Below are positions 9,039 to 20,507 of a DNA stretch of 64,000 bases, in pieces. The DNA lies in NCBI GenBank assembly GCA_000272025.2, contig AKCV02000015.1, positions 868,001 through 932,000 of the forward strand, in the 5' to 3' direction. The translations under genes were made by a program, and so were the position numbers. Positions within the stretch are counted from its first letter, which is position 1; every line of letters starts with the position of its first letter. The notes under the pieces were generated by a model that was not told the origin of the DNA, made no database searches, and saw only the letters and a program-made list of their open reading frames with translations. This stretch comes from Imbroritus primus. GTDB lineage: Bacteria > Pseudomonadota > Gammaproteobacteria > Burkholderiales > Burkholderiaceae.

Positions 9039-11906
9039 TCAGGCGGATGCGGTGACGGGCAGGCCGGCGATTTCCAGATACTTGCGTATATCCACGGTAT
9101 CCAGTTGCGATGGCATCAGGTAGTGCCGCGCATAGTCCAGATAGACACCACTCGTCAGGAACAACTCGAACAGCGCGGGGTCGATGTGCCCGTCGCGTGC
9201 CATGGTGGCAAGGATGTTGAGCGACTCCGTGAGCGTCTTGGCTTTCTTGTAGGGGCGGTCCGCGGCAGTCAGCGCTTCGAAGATGTCGGCGATGGCCATG
9301 ACGCGCTCGGTGATACTGAGGTCTTTCGCCATCACCCGGCGCGGATAGCCGGAGCCGTTCATCTTCTCGTGGTGATGCCCGGCAATGGCGGGAATCCGCT
9401 GGAGTCCGCGCGGCAGGGGCAGGCTCTCGAGCATGATGATGGTCTGCACGATATGCTCGTTGACCTTGAAACGTTCTTCGGCGTTGAGCGTCCCGCGGCG
9501 AATGCTCAGGTTGTAGAGCTCGCCATGGTTATGGGCGTGGGCGGGCAGGGTCATGCGGAAGCCCCACCGATTACGCGGGTCGTCCGGCTCCACAGGCGGG
9601 CGGCGATCTCCCCACACCTGAATATGCTCGGGGCGATCGGATAGCAACGTTTCGACAACCGGCAATGGAGCAGTTTCAACCCTGGCAAGCTGCCGCGTTT
9701 CCGCCTCGGAGATGCCGATACTGTTGTCGAAATGCCGAGTCCACGGTTGCTTGCCAATATTGTTGAGCCGTGCGATGTCCGCATCCTCGACCGACTCAGT
9801 ACCGATGTTGGCATGGGCAACGAAACGGAACATCTCCTGAAGCTCGGCCTGCCGCGTGTCACGCGCTTTCCGCAGGAGAGCAGGATCACCGCCTTCGGCA
9901 ACCTGTTTCCAGTAGTCGATCTCGGCGTCGCGCCAGAGTACTTCGAACCGCGTGCGGATCTCGTGGATGCGGTTGTAGAGCGTCTCCAGCTTGGTGGCCT
10001 TGTCGACGATGAAATCGGGGCTGGTGATCTTTCCGCAATCATGGAGCCAGGCGGCGATGCGGAATTCGTCGAGTTCGGCATCGGTCATGCTGAAATCCGC
10101 GAATGGTCCGGTCTTGGCTTCGATCACGCGATTCAGGAGCAGATGCGCCAGCTCCGGTACACGTTCGCAATGGCCAGCCGTATACGGGCTCTTGGCATCG
10201 ATGGCGCCTGCGAGCAGCTTGATGATCGCATCAAGCAGGCGCTTCTGGTTTTCCAGCAACTGGCGGGTTTCGATCGCGACGGCCAAGGCGCCCGACAAAT
10301 CACTGACGAAGTTATGGAACGCCTTCTCGAATCTTGGTGTGATGTTATGTTCGGCGGCCAGCTGGAGCACCAGCACACCCAGCAGGTTCTGCGCACGCCC
10401 ACTCAATGACAGTACGAGATACCCGGGATGGTTGCCGAGGGCGGTGCGCACAGCGGCGACTGCCTCATCGGCATCCTGCGACGTGCACGCTACCTCTTCG
10501 GGATAGCGATCCGTTGCCGAAGCAGAGGCCAGCTGGAGCGACGCACCGGTATCGGGAAGCAGGTAGACTGCGCCGCTCGCCACGCCGGAAATGCTCACCA
10601 GACGCTGCAGGACTTCATTCAAAGTCGCGTCGAGGCGGATTTCCTGGTTGAGTGTCAGCGTGATTGCCTCGAAGTCGCGAATGGTGCGCGACATGCGGCC
10701 CAGCACGTCGCTAAGCGTCTGGACCTCACGCACATGGGAGCGGACGCCGACCGGCTTGCTGAAATCGAATCCGGATAGCTCTTGCACCTGCTGCGCAAGC
10801 TGGTCGAGCGGCCGGCCCAACCGTCGCCCCAACACCAGTCCGATCAATAGCATCACGGGGGTCAGGATCGCAATCCAGAGGATCTCGTTGACGAGCACCT
10901 TGCGCCCCTCGGCTAGCATCTCCGCAGCCGGGACTGCAATCAACAGGTTGATTTCCTGCTGGCCCAGCCGCGATAGCGGGACCTTCATGCCATACCATTC
11001 GGCGCCAGCCGAGGAGTAGTGCGTGGGCTGGGCCGCAATGCCCTGGGCCAGTATCGCTGCGAGCGCCGACTGATCGGTCTCGGCCAGTGCCTTGAGGTGG
11101 AGGGGGCCATCGCCTCCGGCCACCGGATTGCCGTGGTGATGTGCGATGACGAGCCCTTGCTCGTCGACGACTGCCAGCTGCGTGCCGGGCGTCATCTGTA
11201 GGTCGTCCATGCGGGCACTCAGGTCAGCGACGGACACGTCCAGGCCGACCACGCCATTGTTCCGGGCACTACGCTGGGCAAGCGTGACGCCGGCTTCGCC
11301 CGTGGTGAAGAAGGTGTACGGATCGGTCAGGACCATCTTCGCGGTATGCGTGTACCAGGCGCGGGTGCGCGGATCGAAGTCGTAGTCGGGCTTGAGGTCT
11401 TCACGCAACAGGTGCAGCTCGGCATCATAGAAACGCCAGTGCCCCTGCCGGCCGCCCGTGGCGTTATTGGTGATGGTCTGGAGCAGGTAGGTGCTGTCCG
11501 CGGGCGCGTTCACGCGTGTGCGGGCCGGGGTGTTGCCCAGCCGGCGCAGCAGCAGGAAGTCGCCATTATCGAACCCGGCGTAGACGGCGCTCCACATGGC
11601 ATTGGAATTGAGGAGCTGAGCGAGCACGGGCAGTCTCGCCAGCCGCCCGGTCATGTCGGTCGCGTTGGCGACAGGGTCGAGCGCGAGAATACGGATAGTT
11701 TGCTGGGCTGGTTCCAGGATGCGCTCTGCGCGCTCGTTGACGATGACACCTAACTGTCCGGCATAATCCTCCGCCGCCGAGAGCACGATATTCTGCATGC
11801 CGGAATAGCTCCGCCATGTCAGCGTGCCGCCGAGGAGGGCGACCCCCGCAATGATGGCCCAGGCAATCAGGCTCTTGAGCGAGATGCCTCGCGATTTCCC
11901 GTTCAT
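9039..11906 (-). CDS. Cache-HAMP-GAF-like HD-GYP phosphodiesterase, large
   Basis: A 955-residue signalling protein. The start at 11906 follows GAGAGG and opens with a membrane segment (LIAWAIIAGVALLGGTLTW). A long periplasmic double-Cache-like region with RAWYTHTAK and DPYTFFTTGEAGVTLA follows, then a second membrane segment (ILWIAILTPVMLLIGLVLG), a HAMP helix, and a GAF-like region around residues 430-560. The C-terminus is HD-GYP: HCERVPELA, LHDCGKI with the metal-binding HD, and GHHHEKMNGSGYPRR with the HHE...GYP signature. HD-GYP proteins hydrolyse cyclic di-GMP. About 150 residues are inserted between the HDCGK and GHHHEKMNGSGYP parts, longer than in a minimal HD-GYP domain. It is convergent with copS, 12 bp apart. 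Confidence 0.85.
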   Translation of the reverse strand: MNGKSRGISLKSLIAWAIIAGVALLGGTLTWRSYSGMQNIVLSAAEDYAGQLGVIVNERAERILEPAQQTIRILALDPVANATDMTGRLARLPVLAQLLNSNAMWSAVYAGFDNGDFLLLRRLGNTPARTRVNAPADSTYLLQTITNNATGGRQGHWRFYDAELHLLREDLKPDYDFDPRTRAWYTHTAKMVLTDPYTFFTTGEAGVTLAQRSARNNGVVGLDVSVADLSARMDDLQMTPGTQLAVVDEQGLVIAHHHGNPVAGGDGPLHLKALAETDQSALAAILAQGIAAQPTHYSSAGAEWYGMKVPLSRLGQQEINLLIAVPAAEMLAEGRKVLVNEILWIAILTPVMLLIGLVLGRRLGRPLDQLAQQVQELSGFDFSKPVGVRSHVREVQTLSDVLGRMSRTIRDFEAITLTLNQEIRLDATLNEVLQRLVSISGVASGAVYLLPDTGASLQLASASATDRYPEEVACTSQDADEAVAAVRTALGNHPGYLVLSLSGRAQNLLGVLVLQLAAEHNITPRFEKAFHNFVSDLSGALAVAIETRQLLENQKRLLDAIIKLLAGAIDAKSPYTAGHCERVPELAHLLLNRVIEAKTGPFADFSMTDAELDEFRIAAWLHDCGKITSPDFIVDKATKLETLYNRIHEIRTRFEVLWRDAEIDYWKQVAEGGDPALLRKARDTRQAELQEMFRFVAHANIGTESVEDADIARLNNIGKQPWTRHFDNSIGISEAETRQLARVETAPLPVVETLLSDRPEHIQVWGDRRPPVEPDDPRNRWGFRMTLPAHAHNHGELYNLSIRRGTLNAEERFKVNEHIVQTIIMLESLPLPRGLQRIPAIAGHHHEKMNGSGYPRRVMAKDLSITERVMAIADIFEALTAADRPYKKAKTLTESLNILATMARDGHIDPALFELFLTSGVYLDYARHYLMPSQLDTVDIRKYLEIAGLPVTASA

Positions 11907-12330
11907 GCATGCCTCTCCGAGGGCTTGTAGGCTGGCTTTTCTAGTTGCTGTTGCCTGCGCCTGATTATATGAGCCGGTCATAGCCGGCCTTATTATGTTT
12001 TGCGATTATGCACGGCGGAAAGGAGATTATCCATCCATACATTCATTTTTTTTGTATGGGGGTGCAATGAGATCGCTGTGGCTTTATGGTCAATTATCGG
12101 CTGGGTTATCCCCCCATGATTATTGGAGGGTATCGATTTGGGCGTTGTCGGCGGTTTTGCGCGCCCGGCTCAATGTCGCAATAATTCGAGGTGCGCCGCT
12201 GTGCGGCCATTGGCGGTGCCACGCGACACCGAGAGATGGCGGATTCTGAATATCCTGGTCAAATGAAATGCCAGGCAGCCCCAGGCCGCCATGACACCCA
12301 TCGAAAGAGGGGGTAATGGGATTATGTATT
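11907..12330. other. Gene-free stretch upstream of the HD-GYP gene
   Basis: About 420 bp without a credible gene. The part next to the HD-GYP start is AT-rich, with several TATTATG/TGATTATA stretches, and should hold its promoter, but no convincing -35/-10 pair could be chosen by eye. Confidence 0.4.
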
Positions 12331-12362
12331 CCGGGCATCCAGGCCAGTGGCCGGATGCCCGG
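12331..12362 (-). terminator. Strong hairpin 6 bp after the catalase stop
   Basis: CCGGGCATCC at 12331-12340 is the exact complement of GGATGCCCGG at 12353-12362, a 10-bp GC-rich stem with a 12-nt loop that pairs partly (GGCC). It begins directly after the catalase stop codon on the minus strand. No T tract follows, but position and stem strength fit a transcription terminator. Confidence 0.65.
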
Positions 12363-12367
12363 CCATT

Positions 12368-14785
12368 TCAGACGCGCGGGGGATCTGTTTCGCGCTCGGG
12401 ATGGCGGTGCATGGCCAAGGCAGCAACGGTAGCCGCCATCGCACGGGCATCAGCCTGCTCCGCTTGGATGACGCCCGGGTCAGGTGCATCAAGCGGGATG
12501 CCGGCGGCCTCCAGTAACTGACGCCCCGCGCCGATGGCGAGAATCGTCTTGGCGTGCCGGTACTGGTCGCGCAGGAATTCCAGCGCACGGCCGTCGTCGC
12601 TGAGCAGCGTGATTGCCGCCTGGCCATCCGGAATGATCACGCCGTCGAACAGGCAGGCGGGATGATTCTCCAGAGATGCATCAGCATCCAGCTGCGTGCC
12701 ATCATCGGCGGCAAAGATGCCAACATGCTGGCCAACCATCCGCACCATCGCGCCTCGGTCGATCAATGCCTGAGCCGTGGCCAGCACGGCGTCGGCATTG
12801 ACCTGATCTGCCACCAGCAAGGCGATCTGGCGCGTTGCGATGCCGCCGTCGCCCGGGCGCGCCAGCTGGGAAAGTGCCGGCGACACGTCGACTTCCGGTT
12901 TCACTTCTACCGCCGTGGCGCGTGGCATGGGTTCCGGCAACGGCATACCAAGGCCCTCCGCCACCTCCGCCGCGAGCGGCTCTGAAACGTTCCGCAGCAT
13001 GGATACGACGCGTTCGCGCACGGCCGGTACCGTGACCTTGCTGAGTTCGAAGCGGAAGGCCTGCGCAATATGCCGCTGTTCGTGCGGTGCCTGGCTGGCG
13101 TAGAACAGGCTGGCCTGTGCGAAATGCTCGGCAAATTTTTCCGGCTTGCCGCGCAGCTCATCGGCAGCGATGGGCTCGGGAAACGGGACGAACCCGGTGG
13201 CGCCTGCCTGGAATGGGCACCCGCCGCCGAGCGAGTTCGGCTCGTAGGCGACTCGACCGCGATGGATGGTCTGGCGGTGCATGCCATCGCGCTGATTGTT
13301 GTGTACCGCTGCCAGCGGCGCATTGATCGGCAGTTCGTGGAAGTTCGGGCCACCCAGGCGCGAGATCTGCGTATCGACGTAGGAGTGGATACGTCCGGCC
13401 AGCAGGGGATCGTTGGTGAAGTCGATGCCGCGCACCACATGTGCAGTGCAGAATGCGACCTGCTCGGTTTCCGCGAAGAAGTTGTCCGGATTGCGGTCGA
13501 GCACCATCCGGCCGATGGGGGTAATGGGGACCAGTTCTTCGGGGACGATTTTGGTGGCATCAAGCACATCAAAGCTGAATGCCTCCGCCTGCTCTTCGGT
13601 GAAGATCTGTACGCCCAGCTCCCACTCGGGATAGTGCCCGGTTTCAATGGCCTCCCACAGGTCGCGGCGGTGATAATCCGGGTCTGCGCCGGAGATCTTC
13701 ACGGCTTCGTCCCACACCAGCGAATGCGTGCCCAGCATCGGCGTCCAGTGGAACTTGACCAGCACTGATGCGCCTTGGGCATTGACGAAGCGGAAGGTGT
13801 GTACCCCAAAACCCTGCATCATGCGATAGCTGCGCGGGATGGCACGATCTGACATCAGCCACAGCAACATGTGCGTGGACTCCGGCATCAGCGACACGAA
13901 ATCCCAGAACGTGTCGTGCGCCGAGGCTGCTTGCGGCATGCCGTGGTGAGGCTCTGGCTTGACGGCATGGACCAGGTCGGGAAACTTCATGGCGTCCTGG
14001 ATGAAGAACACGGGCATATTGTTGCCAACCAGATCCCAGTTCCCCTCATCGGTATAAAACTTCACCGCGAAGCCGCGCACATCGCGGGCCGTGTCCTTGG
14101 AGCCGCGCTCTCCCGCCACGGTTGAAAACCGCACAAACACTGGCGTACGCTTGCCTGCCTCGGCGAACAGCGACGCGCAGGTGATATCAGTAAGCGGCGC
14201 GTAGCACTCGAAATAACCGTGCGCCGCGGAGCCGCGCGCATGCACGATACGCTCGGGAATGCGCTCGTGGTCGAAGTGCGTGATTTTCTCGCGGAGGATA
14301 AAGTCCTTGAGCAGGGCAGGGCCGCGCAGACCGGCCTTGAGCGAACTCTGGTTATCCGCGAGCGGCACGCCCTGGTTGGTCGTCATGACCTGCCCGCCGC
14401 CATCGGCGCGGACCCGGAGCAGATCACCGCCCACGCGATTGAGACCCGCCTCGGCGGGGCCGCCCGTCTTGCCGGATGCATTGGTTTCGGAAAGCGTACT
14501 GCCTGTGGCGTCCGGCGACGGTGGCACAGTGTGCTGACCGGTGATAGGAACAGCGGTAGCAGCACCGTATTCGGCGGGCTTGTTGGCGTTGAACGGCAGC
14601 GAGGCGGCCGTGGTGCCGGTATCGCGAGCCTTTCGCGCCGCGGCTGGCAAGCGCTTACCGGTTGGTGGAAGCGCGGGGCCGCTGTCGGTCGTGCCATGCC
14701 CGGTAGTGAGAGAGGCTGCCGAGGCGGCGGATGCTGCGAGCTTATTTTTTCCGCCGGCTCCGCCGGCTGGTTTGCGTGTAGCCAT
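12368..14785 (-). CDS. katE: Large-subunit catalase with C-terminal class I glutamine amidotransferase-like domain (HPII type)
   Basis: An 805-residue haem catalase of the large clade 2 type, which converts hydrogen peroxide to water and oxygen. The N-terminus is a low-complexity Ala/Lys/Thr tail. The core has [20 protein letters not shown] with the essential His, [18 protein letters not shown] with the essential Asn, and IHSYVDTQ with the proximal haem Tyr. After residue about 590 a flavodoxin/DJ-1-like domain follows ([29 protein letters not shown]), as in E. coli HPII. A GAGGA element lies upstream of the ATG at 14785. The ferritin-like gene upstream is in the same direction, 22 bp away, so the two are probably co-transcribed. 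Confidence 0.95.
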   Translation of the reverse strand: MATRKPAGGAGGKNKLAASAASAASLTTGHGTTDSGPALPPTGKRLPAAARKARDTGTTAASLPFNANKPAEYGAATAVPITGQHTVPPSPDATGSTLSETNASGKTGGPAEAGLNRVGGDLLRVRADGGGQVMTTNQGVPLADNQSSLKAGLRGPALLKDFILREKITHFDHERIPERIVHARGSAAHGYFECYAPLTDITCASLFAEAGKRTPVFVRFSTVAGERGSKDTARDVRGFAVKFYTDEGNWDLVGNNMPVFFIQDAMKFPDLVHAVKPEPHHGMPQAASAHDTFWDFVSLMPESTHMLLWLMSDRAIPRSYRMMQGFGVHTFRFVNAQGASVLVKFHWTPMLGTHSLVWDEAVKISGADPDYHRRDLWEAIETGHYPEWELGVQIFTEEQAEAFSFDVLDATKIVPEELVPITPIGRMVLDRNPDNFFAETEQVAFCTAHVVRGIDFTNDPLLAGRIHSYVDTQISRLGGPNFHELPINAPLAAVHNNQRDGMHRQTIHRGRVAYEPNSLGGGCPFQAGATGFVPFPEPIAADELRGKPEKFAEHFAQASLFYASQAPHEQRHIAQAFRFELSKVTVPAVRERVVSMLRNVSEPLAAEVAEGLGMPLPEPMPRATAVEVKPEVDVSPALSQLARPGDGGIATRQIALLVADQVNADAVLATAQALIDRGAMVRMVGQHVGIFAADDGTQLDADASLENHPACLFDGVIIPDGQAAITLLSDDGRALEFLRDQYRHAKTILAIGAGRQLLEAAGIPLDAPDPGVIQAEQADARAMAATVAALAMHRHPERETDPPRV

Positions 14786-14807
14786 GTGGGGGTCCTCGTA
14801 GCAACGC

Positions 14808-15431
14808 TCAGGCGCGCCGGCCGTTCAGCATCTGGTCGCGCGCCTGCTCGGCACGCGAGGCGCCGATGGCGGTCTCGACCTGCTTGACCTCCTCGGGCGG
14901 CGGCAACACGGCCGGAAAACCGAGGGACTCGATCCAGAGTTCGCGCGTCCATCCCTTGGTGTGATACAAGTGATGGTCCTCGTCTTTCTCGACGGCTTCA
15001 TGCGCCTGTTTCAGCGCCTTGGCAAGATCGCCAGTGCTCTTTTCGGCAACCAGGCCGATCAGCTCCCAATTGGCGTGGTCCTTGGTTTCCGCCAGTACGA
15101 CGCATTCCCCGGCGACCAACTGCGCGGCGGCGGGGTCGCCCGCCTGCTTAGCCATCTTCATCGCTTTCACCAGCGATTCCCCTTGGTGGCGGACAACCTG
15201 GCGGCCGGGTGTCATTTGCTGCGGATCGAGGCCAAGCGTCTCGAACACTGCCATCAGCACACTGTGGTGCGTGGTGGTCTGCTCAAGATACTCCTGCCAT
15301 TCCTTGCGCAGGTCGTCATTGAGCGCACATTCGATCGCGGTCTCGTAGATCTGCATGCCGCCCGCTTCGGTTTCGAGGGCTTGGTAGAGCAGTTCGTGGA
15401 TCTGGGCAGTATTGCCTGATTTCTTCGACAT
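14808..15431 (-). CDS. Ferritin-like domain protein
   Basis: A 207-residue, highly charged helical protein. The start at 15431 (MSKKSGNTAQ) is preceded by AGGGAG; an upstream ATG at 15470 adds only 13 residues and has no such site. Helices carry ExxH-type pairs expected of a four-helix di-iron bundle (LYQALETEAGG, EYLEQTTTHHSVL, ETKDHANWEL, DEDHHLYHTKGWTREL). This protein type often sits beside catalase genes, as it does here, which suggests a stress role in iron handling. The ferritin-like fold is inferred from motif spacing; iron binding is not proven by sequence alone. Confidence 0.75.
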   Translation of the reverse strand: MSKKSGNTAQIHELLYQALETEAGGMQIYETAIECALNDDLRKEWQEYLEQTTTHHSVLMAVFETLGLDPQQMTPGRQVVRHQGESLVKAMKMAKQAGDPAAAQLVAGECVVLAETKDHANWELIGLVAEKSTGDLAKALKQAHEAVEKDEDHHLYHTKGWTRELWIESLGFPAVLPPPEEVKQVETAIGASRAEQARDQMLNGRRA

Positions 15432-15721
15432 TGCGGACTCCCTTGACTGATGGTGGACATGGTTGGGCACTCAGTGTCTGGCCCTCGGCGACATGCAGCC
15501 GGGCTGGACAGCCCGTGACATGGCCTTTCCGGTCAGTCTAGGGAGATTTGCCCGCACACTCCGTCAGGGAACGTCTGACAGTTGTGTGGGGATATTCTGG
15601 TGTAGACCGGAAATGGGAGTGGCATGGCGTGGGCATCGAATGGGGGCAGCCTCCGCTTCTGTGAGAAAATGCGGCAGGCGGCCGGACGGTCGTCACTTCG
15701 ATGCAGTTTTCCGCTTTTTTC

Positions 15722-16369
15722 ATGACCTACACCGTCAAAGAGATCTTCTATACCTTGCAAGGCGAGGGCGCCAATGCTGGCCGGGCTGCGGTGTTCTGTC
15801 GCTTTGCCGGATGCAACCTGTGGACCGGACGCGAGCGCGACCGTGCGACGGCGGTCTGCCAGTTTTGCGATACCGATTTTGTCGGCACGGACGGCACGCT
15901 CGGCGGCAAGTACGCCTCGGCCGAGGCGCTGGCCGCGGTCGTGGCTGCCCAATGGCCGGCGCCGTTGCCAGATGAGGCCGGTGGACGGCCCCTGGTCGTA
16001 TGCACGGGCGGCGAACCGTTGCTGCAACTCGATGCGCCATTGATCGCCGCCTTGCACGCCCAGGGATTCGAGATCGCCATCGAGACCAACGGCACGCTGC
16101 CAGTCCCGGAGGGTGTTGACTGGATCTGCGTGAGCCCCAAGATGGGTGCCGAACTCGTGGTGACGCGTGGCGACGAGCTAAAGGTCGTGATTCCCCAAGC
16201 CGGACAAGACTTTGCCGCCTACGAGGCGCTCGATTTCCGCCATCTCCTGGTGCAGCCCATGGATGGCCCGCTGCAGCGTGAAAATACCGCGGCCGCCGTC
16301 CGGTTCTGCCAGGACCATCCGCGCTGGCGCCTGAGCCTGCAAACCCACAAGTTGCTGGGTATCCGCTGA
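15722..16369 (+). CDS. queE: 7-carboxy-7-deazaguanine synthase (radical SAM)
   Basis: A 215-residue QueE, which converts 6-carboxytetrahydropterin to 7-carboxy-7-deazaguanine in queuosine biosynthesis. MTYTVKEIFYTLQGEG is the family's N-terminus, and the ATG at 15722 was chosen to match it; another ATG at 15701 is in frame. The iron-sulphur ligands are spaced C-X14-C-X2-C (from AGCNLW to VCQFCDTDF) instead of the usual CX3CX2C of radical SAM enzymes, as described for the Burkholderia enzyme. CTGGEPLLQ (the GGE motif) binds SAM, and ETNGTLP and VSPK are also typical. The queD gene follows 39 bp downstream. Confidence 0.95.
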   Translation: MTYTVKEIFYTLQGEGANAGRAAVFCRFAGCNLWTGRERDRATAVCQFCDTDFVGTDGTLGGKYASAEALAAVVAAQWPAPLPDEAGGRPLVVCTGGEPLLQLDAPLIAALHAQGFEIAIETNGTLPVPEGVDWICVSPKMGAELVVTRGDELKVVIPQAGQDFAAYEALDFRHLLVQPMDGPLQRENTAAAVRFCQDHPRWRLSLQTHKLLGIR

Positions 16370-16408
16370 GATGCCGAGCCATATCCGCTCGTACCAAACA
16401 TTGCCGTC

Positions 16409-17391
<983 letters not shown>

Positions 17392-17507
17392 ATCCGCATG
17401 GAGCAAGGCGGTATGGAACGCGCATACGAGGAACAGCAAGCTGACGGGCATCCGCTCGCCCAGCCACACTTGCATGGCCGATTCAACCGCTTCTCCGGGG
17501 TTGCCTC

Positions 17508-18419
17508 ATGCTGATCCGCCTGCACGCGCCCTCCGGTTACCCGCATCCCGTTGAGCGCGCCGAGCGCGGCATTGCCGTGCTGCGCGAGCTGGGCTACCGG
17601 GTGGAAGGTGAGGGCGCTATCGCGCGCCGTCACCAGCGCTTTGCCGGGACCGACGATGAACGCCTGGCCGACCTGCACAGCATCGGCGCGGGCGACACCC
17701 CGGGCATTGCCCTGATGGTGCGTGGCGGCTATGGCCTGAGCCGGCTGCTCGAGCGCATCGACTATGCGCGCGTTGCGCGGCAGGTGGCGCACAGCGGCAC
17801 TCTGATGGTCGGGCACAGCGATTTCACGGCCTTCCAGCTGGCCTATCTGGCGCAGACCGGCGGTGTCAGCTTTGCCGGGCCGATGCTGTCAGCCGATTTC
17901 GGCGCGGAACCGGTGGATCCTTTCATGGCCGCGCATTTCCGTGCCGTGACCACGACCCCGACCGTGACCGAGACCATCGCCGAGCCGCAGCCGTACGACG
18001 TGCCGCTGGAGGGCACGCTGTGGGGCGGCAATCTCGCCATGCTGTGCAGCCTCGTCGGCACACCATGGATGCCGCGCATCCGCGACGGCATCCTGTTCGT
18101 GGAGGATGTCAACGAGCATCCGTACCGCGTCGAGCGCATGCTGCTGCAATTGTGGCAAGCCGGCGTTCTGTCCGGCCAGCGCGCGGTGCTGCTGGGCGAT
18201 TTTTCGTCGTACCGGACGACGGATTACGACAATGGCTACGACCTTGGCGAGATGGTCGCCTGGCTACGCGCGACCTTGCCGGTTCCCATCTTCACGGGGC
18301 TGCCATTTGGCCACTGTGCCCGCAAGATGACTCTGCCCGTCGGCGGGCATGCGGTCGTGGCGCCGCACGCTCTGGGCTACACGCTGACGCTTTCCGCCTA
18401 TCCCGTGCTGTCGGCCTAG
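17508..18419 (+). CDS. ldcA: Muramoyltetrapeptide carboxypeptidase (LD-carboxypeptidase, S66 family)
   Basis: A 303-residue S66 peptidase that removes the terminal D-Ala from murein tetrapeptides during cell-wall recycling. The nucleophile Ser is in LMVGHSDFTAFQLA, and RGGYGLSRLLERID is the conserved motif before it. GNLAMLCSLVGTP and FVEDVNEHPYRVERML carry the catalytic Glu region, and GLPFGHCARKMTLPVG contains the catalytic His. There is no signal peptide, consistent with cytoplasmic action. The gene lies 116 bp after tadA on the same strand; it may be read from that operon or have its own promoter. Confidence 0.92.
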   Translation: MLIRLHAPSGYPHPVERAERGIAVLRELGYRVEGEGAIARRHQRFAGTDDERLADLHSIGAGDTPGIALMVRGGYGLSRLLERIDYARVARQVAHSGTLMVGHSDFTAFQLAYLAQTGGVSFAGPMLSADFGAEPVDPFMAAHFRAVTTTPTVTETIAEPQPYDVPLEGTLWGGNLAMLCSLVGTPWMPRIRDGILFVEDVNEHPYRVERMLLQLWQAGVLSGQRAVLLGDFSSYRTTDYDNGYDLGEMVAWLRATLPVPIFTGLPFGHCARKMTLPVGGHAVVAPHALGYTLTLSAYPVLSA

Positions 18420-18614
18420 GTCCGCCTGGAGCAGGGGCAAGGCGAGGGTGGCTGCGTCGCTGCCATCATGCCTGGGTGGTACAATACAAGGTTTGGCCCG
18501 CGCGGAATGCCGCGCCCCGGCGGAATCCACCGCATCCGGGAGGGCCTGCTTTCTCATTGCCTTGCCCGCTACGCGCCCGTTGCCGGGGGGCACAGCTAAA
18601 TTCAGGATCGACCC

Positions 18615-20225
18615 GTGCTTTCGACTGCCAACATCACCATGCAATTCGGGCCCAAGCCCTTGTTCGAGAACATCTCGGTCAAGTTCGGCGAAGGTAACCG
18701 TTACGGCCTCATCGGGGCCAACGGCTGCGGTAAATCGACGTTCATGAAGATCCTCGGTGGCGACCTCGAGCCGTCGTCGGGCAACGTCATGATCGAGCCG
18801 GGCGTGCGCCTCGGCAAGCTGCGCCAGGACCAGTTCGCCTACGAAGACATGCGCGTGCTGGACGTGGTGATGATGGGCCATACCGAGATGTGGGCTGCCG
18901 CGAGCGAGCGCGACGCCATCTACGCCAACCCCGAAGCGAGCGACGAGGATTACATGCGCGCCGCCGAACTGGAGGCCAAGTATGCCGAATACGACGGCTA
19001 CACCGCCGAGGCACGTGCCGGCGAGTTGCTGTTGGGCGTTGGCATTCCGACGGCCCAGCACGACGGTCTGATGAGCAATGTTGCGCCCGGCTGGAAGCTG
19101 CGCGTGCTGCTGGCGCAGGCGCTGTTTTCCGATCCGGACGTACTGCTGCTCGACGAACCGACCAACAACCTGGACATCAACACCATCCGCTGGCTGGAAG
19201 GCGTGCTGAACCAGCGTAACTGCACGATGATCATCATCTCGCACGACCGCCACTTCCTGAACATGGTCTGCACGCACATGGCGGATATGGACTACGGTAC
19301 GCTGAAGGTCTATCCGGGCAATTACGACGACTACATGGAAGCCTCCATGCAGGCGCGTGCCCGCGTGCTGGCCGCCAACGCCAAGGCCAAGGAACGCATC
19401 GCCGAACTGCAGGACTTCGTGCGCCGTTTTTCGGCCAACAAATCCAAGGCCCGCCAGGCCACCAGCCGCGCCAAGCAGATCGAGAAGATCCAGGTGGACG
19501 ACGTCAAGCCGTCGTCGCGCCAGAACCCGTTCATCCGATACGAGTTCGAGAAGAAACTGCATAACCTGGCGGTCGAGGCAACCGGCCTCTCGAAGGCCTA
19601 CGATCGCCCGATCATCAGCAATCTGGATTTCTCCGTGCGCGCCGGCGAAAAGATCGCCATCATCGGCGAGAACGGCGCGGGCAAGACCACGCTGCTGCGC
19701 ACGCTGCTGCATGGCGCGGTGCCAAACGCCCTGACGCCGGACCGCGGCGAGGTGCGGTGGGCCGAGAATGCCAACGTCGGCTACATGCCGCAGGACACGA
19801 TGGAAGAGTTCCCCAACGACGAGATCGTATTCGACTGGATGACGCGCTGGGCCCAACCGGGCGATGACGAGCAGGTGATCCGCGGTACCCTGGGGCGGCT
19901 GCTGTTCAACGCGGACGATATCCGCAAATCGGTGCAGGTGCTGTCGGGCGGCGAAAAGGGCCGCATGATCTGGGGCAAGCTGATGCTTGGCAAGCACAAC
20001 GTGCTGGCGCTGGACGAGCCGACCAACCACATGGACATGGAGTCCATCGAATCGCTGCAGATCGCGCTGGAGAAGTTCACCGGCACACTGATTTTCGTCT
20101 CGCATGACCGCGAGATCGTCAGCGCGCTGGCCACCCGCATCGTCGAGGTACGCAACGACGGCACCGTCACCGACTATCTCGGCACCTACGACGAGTACCT
20201 CGAGAGCCAGGGTATCGCTGGCTGA
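18615..20225 (+). CDS. ybiT: ABC-F family ATPase YbiT
   Basis: A 536-residue soluble ABC-F protein with two nucleotide-binding domains and no membrane segment. Domain 1 has GANGCGKST, a degenerate signature (NVAPGWKLR) and LLLDEPTNN; domain 2 has [18 protein letters not shown] and [10 protein letters not shown] charged linker between them ([18 protein letters not shown]) is the P-site tRNA-interaction motif region. The sequence closely follows E. coli YbiT ([20 protein letters not shown]). ABC-F proteins act on the ribosome to resolve stalled translation. The start is GTG, with AGGA upstream. A possible -10 box, TACAAT, lies at 18480-18485. Confidence 0.95.
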   Translation: MLSTANITMQFGPKPLFENISVKFGEGNRYGLIGANGCGKSTFMKILGGDLEPSSGNVMIEPGVRLGKLRQDQFAYEDMRVLDVVMMGHTEMWAAASERDAIYANPEASDEDYMRAAELEAKYAEYDGYTAEARAGELLLGVGIPTAQHDGLMSNVAPGWKLRVLLAQALFSDPDVLLLDEPTNNLDINTIRWLEGVLNQRNCTMIIISHDRHFLNMVCTHMADMDYGTLKVYPGNYDDYMEASMQARARVLAANAKAKERIAELQDFVRRFSANKSKARQATSRAKQIEKIQVDDVKPSSRQNPFIRYEFEKKLHNLAVEATGLSKAYDRPIISNLDFSVRAGEKIAIIGENGAGKTTLLRTLLHGAVPNALTPDRGEVRWAENANVGYMPQDTMEEFPNDEIVFDWMTRWAQPGDDEQVIRGTLGRLLFNADDIRKSVQVLSGGEKGRMIWGKLMLGKHNVLALDEPTNHMDMESIESLQIALEKFTGTLIFVSHDREIVSALATRIVEVRNDGTVTDYLGTYDEYLESQGIAG

Positions 20226-20263
20226 ATTCCTGCCGTTCCCGTGCATCCGCCGGCTCGTCGTCG

Positions 20264-20291
20264 GCGGCAGCGGCGCGCGCGGCGCCTGCCG
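20264..20291. terminator. GC-rich hairpin between ybiT and the DUF1289 gene
   Basis: GCGGCAG at 20264-20270 pairs with CTGCCGC at 20286-20292, and the inner CGGCGC/GGCGCC can extend the stem. It lies between two convergent genes and touches the DUF1289 stop. Probably bidirectional; no T tract. Confidence 0.4.
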
Positions 20292-20507
20292 CTACTTCTG
20301 GCGATTCAGGTATGCCGGTTGAAAACGTTGGGCCGTCCCTTCACGCGTGATCCGTTCCCAGATGACGCGCTTTTCCGCCTCATCGAAAAACACCCAGTTC
20401 GCCACCTCCATGGCGGTTCGCCCGCATCCCTGGCAGACCTCGTCGAACAGGGTGGAGCAGATGCCAATGCAGGGGCTGTCGGGGCGGTCGTGAAGCTGGT
20501 CGGACAT
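20292..20507 (-). CDS. DUF1289 domain protein
   Basis: A 71-residue protein with the DUF1289 signature DSPCIGICSTL..CQGCGRT: four Cys residues (CxxxC and CxxC) that probably bind a metal. The segment after it, WVFFDEAEKRVIWERI, is also typical. The ATG at 20507 gives the usual MSDQ start; a TTG at 20528 would add seven residues. The biochemical role of the family is unknown. Confidence 0.85.
   Translation of the reverse strand: MSDQLHDRPDSPCIGICSTLFDEVCQGCGRTAMEVANWVFFDEAEKRVIWERITREGTAQRFQPAYLNRQK

Noticed and set aside
17398-17514. 38-codon frame overlapping the start of ldcA
   Set aside because: No ribosome site and no conservation evidence; probably chance between tadA and ldcA.
18264-20246. 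660-codon open frame antisense to ybiT
   Set aside because: Shadow of ybiT, which is unmistakable; the antisense product has no recognisable fold.
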